Source: Straminergon stramineum
Lineage: Eukaryota; Streptophyta; Bryopsida; Hypnales; Calliergonaceae
Direction of reading: 5' to 3'
DNA: 64,000 bases
NCBI GenBank assembly: GCA_963920665.1
Contig: OY987263.1
Location: 37,932,547-37,996,546 of the forward strand
A program made the translations under genes and the position numbers. This document shows positions 60,172 through 64,000 of the stretch, piece after piece (positions within the stretch are counted from its first letter, which is position 1; each line of letters starts with the position of its first letter). Under the pieces are notes generated by a model. That model was given only the letters and a program-made list of their open reading frames with translations. It did not search any database and was not told where the DNA came from.

Positions 60172-63100
60172 ACTCAATTGGAGGGGGGTCAATTTAGGCA
60201 TGGAATAAAATGTCAACCAACCACATTTTGATTCTTGCCCACCTCAAAAAGTTCAAATCTATCATAAAAAGGGCAAATCCAAGGAGTCCAAGGAGAAAAC
60301 AAATGTACTATCTTTTTTTTTCTTATGAAAACAACTCTAAATTCAATAAACAAGTTGTGCATTGCAAGCTCAAGAATGATTTGAAAAGTGTTTGGAATGA
60401 TCTGATATTTTACATGTATGTTTTGAACTTTCTTCATCTTTTAGTGATCACAGAAGTCAATTAAAATATTCTCACAAAAATTTGCTTTTTCAAAGTCTAC
60501 TACCCTATTATTCCATTGACCCAAATAAAACTTCAAACTTAAGTGTTTCCTTAACCCTATATTCGAATAAGCTAAAAGTTTTTTTGAGGTGCTTGCTCCC
60601 AATTTTAAAGTGGAGGTCGTATAGTCACATTCTATCCGATCTCGAAAAAAAATTAGCAAAACAATTGCTCAATTTCTTTTCAGTTTTTGCACATCTTGAA
60701 AGTACAACTCCAAGGGATAGTAGGGTTAGGTAGCCAACCCATTTCCACCTAGATAAGCAATTATGCATATCTAGAGCATTGGTATTTTGAGTGTAAAAAA
60801 ATAGATTTTAGATGGATTAGATAATTTTCACAATTTTATTTCCCAAAACAAAATCACCATAAATTTTCAAGGTAAAAATTATGTTCATTCCATATTGATG
60901 ATATAGGTCACCATGTTTTTACCAAAGGTTGGTTGCAAAATTGAGAGTCATGTGGGCAATCATATTGCACCATACATGATCACTTATTCATCCCTATACA
61001 TACAAAAATAGACTACCCTATAGAGCCAAATAGGAGGGGATCATGAATGGGTTGGCTACCTTAGATGGACTTAAAAAATGAGTCTACTTTAAAATGGTAT
61101 GTGAAGATCTAATTTGGCATTCAAGTGCAGAAAATTTACTTTCGAAGCCAAATTTTGAAGGGGCCATGTCTCTTCACACCATTCATAAGATGACTATGTT
61201 GCACTTTTGAACAAAATTGATTTAAGTTATGCCAAATGTAGCCTTCACACATGGTACTATAGTGCTTAATTTGGTATGGCAAATCCAACAATTTAGAGCT
61301 TTCTCAATTAATATAGTTGAATAGCCTAGAAACCACTTTTTTAACTTCTTATATGATTATGAGTTAGAAGAAGTTTGGACTCCTATCATTAGAACCACAT
61401 TAAAAAATATACTAAAAGTAAACAAGACATTATATAGAATTAGACTTTAGAGGCATTCTAAATATCAAGTATTGAATGCAAGCTAAAAGACAAATATTGT
61501 AAAGGTCTTTGTAAATCATGTTTTAAAAAGAGAATCATTAAAATGAGTATTAGAGTCATTCAAGCAACAAACAATATAATCATTGACTAGTACTCATTAA
61601 AACACCATAGTTTATAACTTGGTATTCATCAATAGGTATATTAGCATGTATGTTGTTCAAATTTATGTTTTATAATCTTTAGAGTTATGAATCGAATATT
61701 CAATTTTCAAATCATTTGTACAATTATATTGGATTTTTATTTTTCATAATTTTGATACATTAACTTTCTTGAGCCCAAAATATTCACAAATTAGAATACC
61801 TCCTATCTAAGGGGTGATATTATGTGAGCTTAGGAGCATGAGCCTAGAAACCTAGAAGACTATAAACCTATATTATGGTCTCTATATTATAAAAATATTC
61901 CATGGTAATTGTATAACTATGTTATAGGTACCTATATTATAGGTGTTTATATTGTAAGCATCTTCAATGGTGGTAGGATATATATTTGCACACATGCTCA
62001 AGATTCACATGCTTGCATTTTCATACTCACACACTAGCATCATTGCCTCCTATCTGATTGTATATGATCATATTCAATACAACAACATATTTTTAAAATA
62101 TACTGTTAACTCATTATAATCAAGCCTTTCGTAGCCAACATGTATATAAGTTTTATATTTTTATTAATTAGTAAAATTTTATTTATTTATTTGTAATTTG
62201 AAGCCTTAAATTAAAAAGAAATATATTAGATAAAAGAATGAAGATATTTACATCTATAGAAAGCAATACTATCCTAAGATTTTTGAAGTAATTTAGAAAT
62301 TTCATCAATTGAGAATTATATATTGCCACATTTCCTCCTAAATTTCCAAATATTTATTTTTGGACAAATTTTGGCTCAAAAAATAAGCCTTATTTGTTTA
62401 TTGCCCTATATGTATATAAAAATTATAATTTTTCTATATTGAATCATTGGTTGGCTTGTGAAGCTATATGATGTACTCATAAGTTAGTCTAATTCATTTG
62501 CCACAACCTATATTATCTTGCATTTTGATTATTAGGTTTGTTAGGAAAGTCCTATATAGAGTCTTTGTAATTTTTTTGGCATTAATTATCAAGAGAGTCC
62601 TTCAAGTTATGAATAGGGGTGAAGATAAAAGTCTCAACAATGAGCCTTTGCCTCCATCGCTTTCTTCATGCTCTATTACAAATAGGTTTCTATTATGGTC
62701 CTTCACAAATGGTACCTTCGCTTACTTTATAAATTGACAAGGGAATTCTTGAGGAAGTTTAGAACTTCAAATAGAGGCCATTGTATCTAACAACTGTAAT
62801 TCACCTTGCCATTCTATTGAGAATATTTTTGAAAACAATAAACAACAATCATTTGTTATAAATATGTTTTCTAGTCCACAAGCTATTTGCAACCAAAGTT
62901 CATTCAAAATACTAGTTCTATATTCAATGTTTGACAGACAAAAAATTTAAACCTCCATACAAAACCATTTCCTCAACTTCACTTCCTTCGTGCTCTATAT
63001 CTTTTCTTTGTATTACTAGACAAATCTATTGCTTTCAAATAAATACATTCATCCCTCCCTTCAAGATCCTTTTCACTATTGTAAATTGATCAAATCTTGA

Positions 63101-63295
63101 GCTTGCAATGCACAACTTGTTTATTGAATTTAGAGTTGTTTTCATAAGAAAAAAAAAGATAGTACATTTGTTTTCTCCTTGGACTCCTTGGATTTGCCCT
63201 TTTTATGATAGATTTGAACTTTTTGAGGTGGGCAAGAATCAAATTGGTTGGTTGACATTTTATTCCATGCCTAAATTGACCCCCTCCAAATGAGT
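60172..63295. mobile_element. Possible ~3.1 kb element with ~200 bp terminal inverted repeats
   Basis: The 204 bp at 60,172-60,375 are nearly the exact reverse complement of 63,095-63,295. The outer ends read ACTCAATTGGAGGGGG (directly after the gap) and CCCCCTCCAAATGAGT. Long terminal repeats around a non-coding AT-rich core are known from Mutator-like and foldback elements, but no transposase and no target duplication can be seen, because the left outer edge lies in the gap. A family B element (60,726-61,063) sits inside. Confidence 0.5.
60726..61063 (+). mobile_element. Diverged TAAGG-family element (B5)
   Basis: Left end TTAGGTAGCCAACCCATT and right end AATGGGTTGGCTACCTTA are inverse complements over about 18 bp; total 338 bp. 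The ends resemble the family B copies at 43.4-44.1 kb (GGGTTGGCT core shared with B4). Non-coding. Confidence 0.6.
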
Positions 63296-63656
63296 TGTAA
63301 GCTACCCTAGAAGCTTACAACCCTTTTCCAACCATTTAAGAAATTGAACATAGTTGCAAGATGACCTTGGTGAGGGAAAAAGAGTTATGGTGTCACAATA
63401 AATAAAGTTGATTGGAAATAGATTAGCCTAAACTTTGTACATGGGAAGGGGGGGGCGAAAGAGCTATAAACTACTTCATACCACTTCAATTTGGAAAAAC
63501 TGCACAAGGTGGAGTTTGACTTGGAATTTGATGAAACTATTGCCATTGGATTCATAATGTAGTCTCTTGTTTAGGGGGTGGGATTTTAATTTTCAAAAAT
63601 ACTCAAAATTTGAGAACGGGCAGCTCAAAAATGGTCCCTTGATTTGGGTCCTTAGG
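63296..63656. other. AT-rich spacer ending at a sharp GC boundary
   Basis: The segment ends with GTCCTTAGGGGTGAATG near 63,648, a possible decayed family A right end. No gene. Confidence 0.4.
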
Positions 63657-64000
63657 GGTGAATGAAACCATTCCCGAATACTCCAGAAGTTACTGGTCAG
63701 TCCAGTCAGCGAGCGACAACACCTGCCACGTGCCGCACCCTAGAACGAGGGGAAGTGCGAGTGAGGGTTCGTCTTGTGGGGCTGCAAAGATGCCCCCGCG
63801 CCTCGGGGAACCACGTCCCCACAGAAGGGAACCCCGTTCCCTTCCTCTCCCCGCTCATGAAAGCCCCCGGTTCCCGACCCGCAACAGGCGCCTGCTCTCC
63901 CTTCGTCCGAGGTACGTTCGTGTGGCCGCAAGCGGCGACGAGGAGGAGCACACCATCATCATCCCTTGAACACAACATCGCCATCGCTCGCCAATTCAAT
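63657..64000. other. GC-rich edge of a further gene island
   Basis: GC content rises abruptly at about 63,660 and stays high to the window end. A G-box-like CCACGTG lies at 63,727-63,733, a common plant promoter element. Open frames exist on both strands (63,658-63,969 plus; 63,706-63,999 minus), each with unremarkable, arginine- and proline-rich or glycine-rich content, so coding strand and gene cannot be decided. Confidence 0.35.

Noticed and set aside
59862..60231. Open frames across the N gap
   Set aside because: Undetermined bases produce meaningless translations.
1..64000. tRNA, rRNA, CRISPR or organelle-derived segments
   Set aside because: None were seen on reading both strands. Direct repeats present are minisatellite or transposon in nature, not CRISPR-like.

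Overview
This is nuclear DNA from a plant-type (streptophyte) genome. Two gene islands of moderate GC content sit in a large, AT-rich, repeat-filled background. The plant assignment rests on an intron-rich KIN-7 (CENP-E-like) kinesin gene, on a MUR3-like GT47 glycosyltransferase of the plant cell-wall type, and on GT-AG introns with plant-like branch and acceptor sequences. I cannot name the species. The abundance of TTAA-flanked elements argues weakly against a flowering plant and is compatible with a non-flowering land plant or a streptophyte alga.

Layout. 1-2.04 kb: AT-rich repeats. 2.04-14.17 kb: gene island 1. It holds a complete plus-strand kinesin that I rebuilt as 24 exons with 23 GT-AG introns, every phase consistent, giving 1363 residues. 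14.18-21.9 kb: a repeat block with a TAAGG...CCTTA element, a 133-140 bp tandem array and several TTAA elements, one nested in another. About 21.9-25.85 kb: gene island 2, a minus-strand GT47 gene with an intronless 468-residue reading frame and a 5' leader intron. 25.85-63.65 kb: almost gene-free repeat DNA. It contains at least three near-complete copies of a ~955 bp TTAA element, three very large foldback palindromes, a cluster of three TAAGG elements, a perfect CACTA-type miniature element with target duplication, two short retroposons with target duplications, a 51-54 bp minisatellite, an array of palindromic 11-mers, and a 200-N assembly gap bordered by inverted repeats. One unrecognised reading frame with coding-like composition lies at 33.4-33.95 kb. 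63.66-64.0 kb: abrupt switch to GC-rich DNA, probably the edge of a third gene island.

The two recognised genes do not form a pathway: one is a mitotic motor, the other a Golgi enzyme of wall polysaccharide synthesis. The most unusual content is the repeat landscape. It is dominated by a family ending in TTAA-CCCCTAAAGG / CCTTTAGGGG-TTAA, which has the target-site and terminus pattern of piggyBac-type transposition. Several neighbouring elements are whole-length palindromes that would make long hairpin RNAs if transcribed. No transposase gene for any of these families was found in the window.
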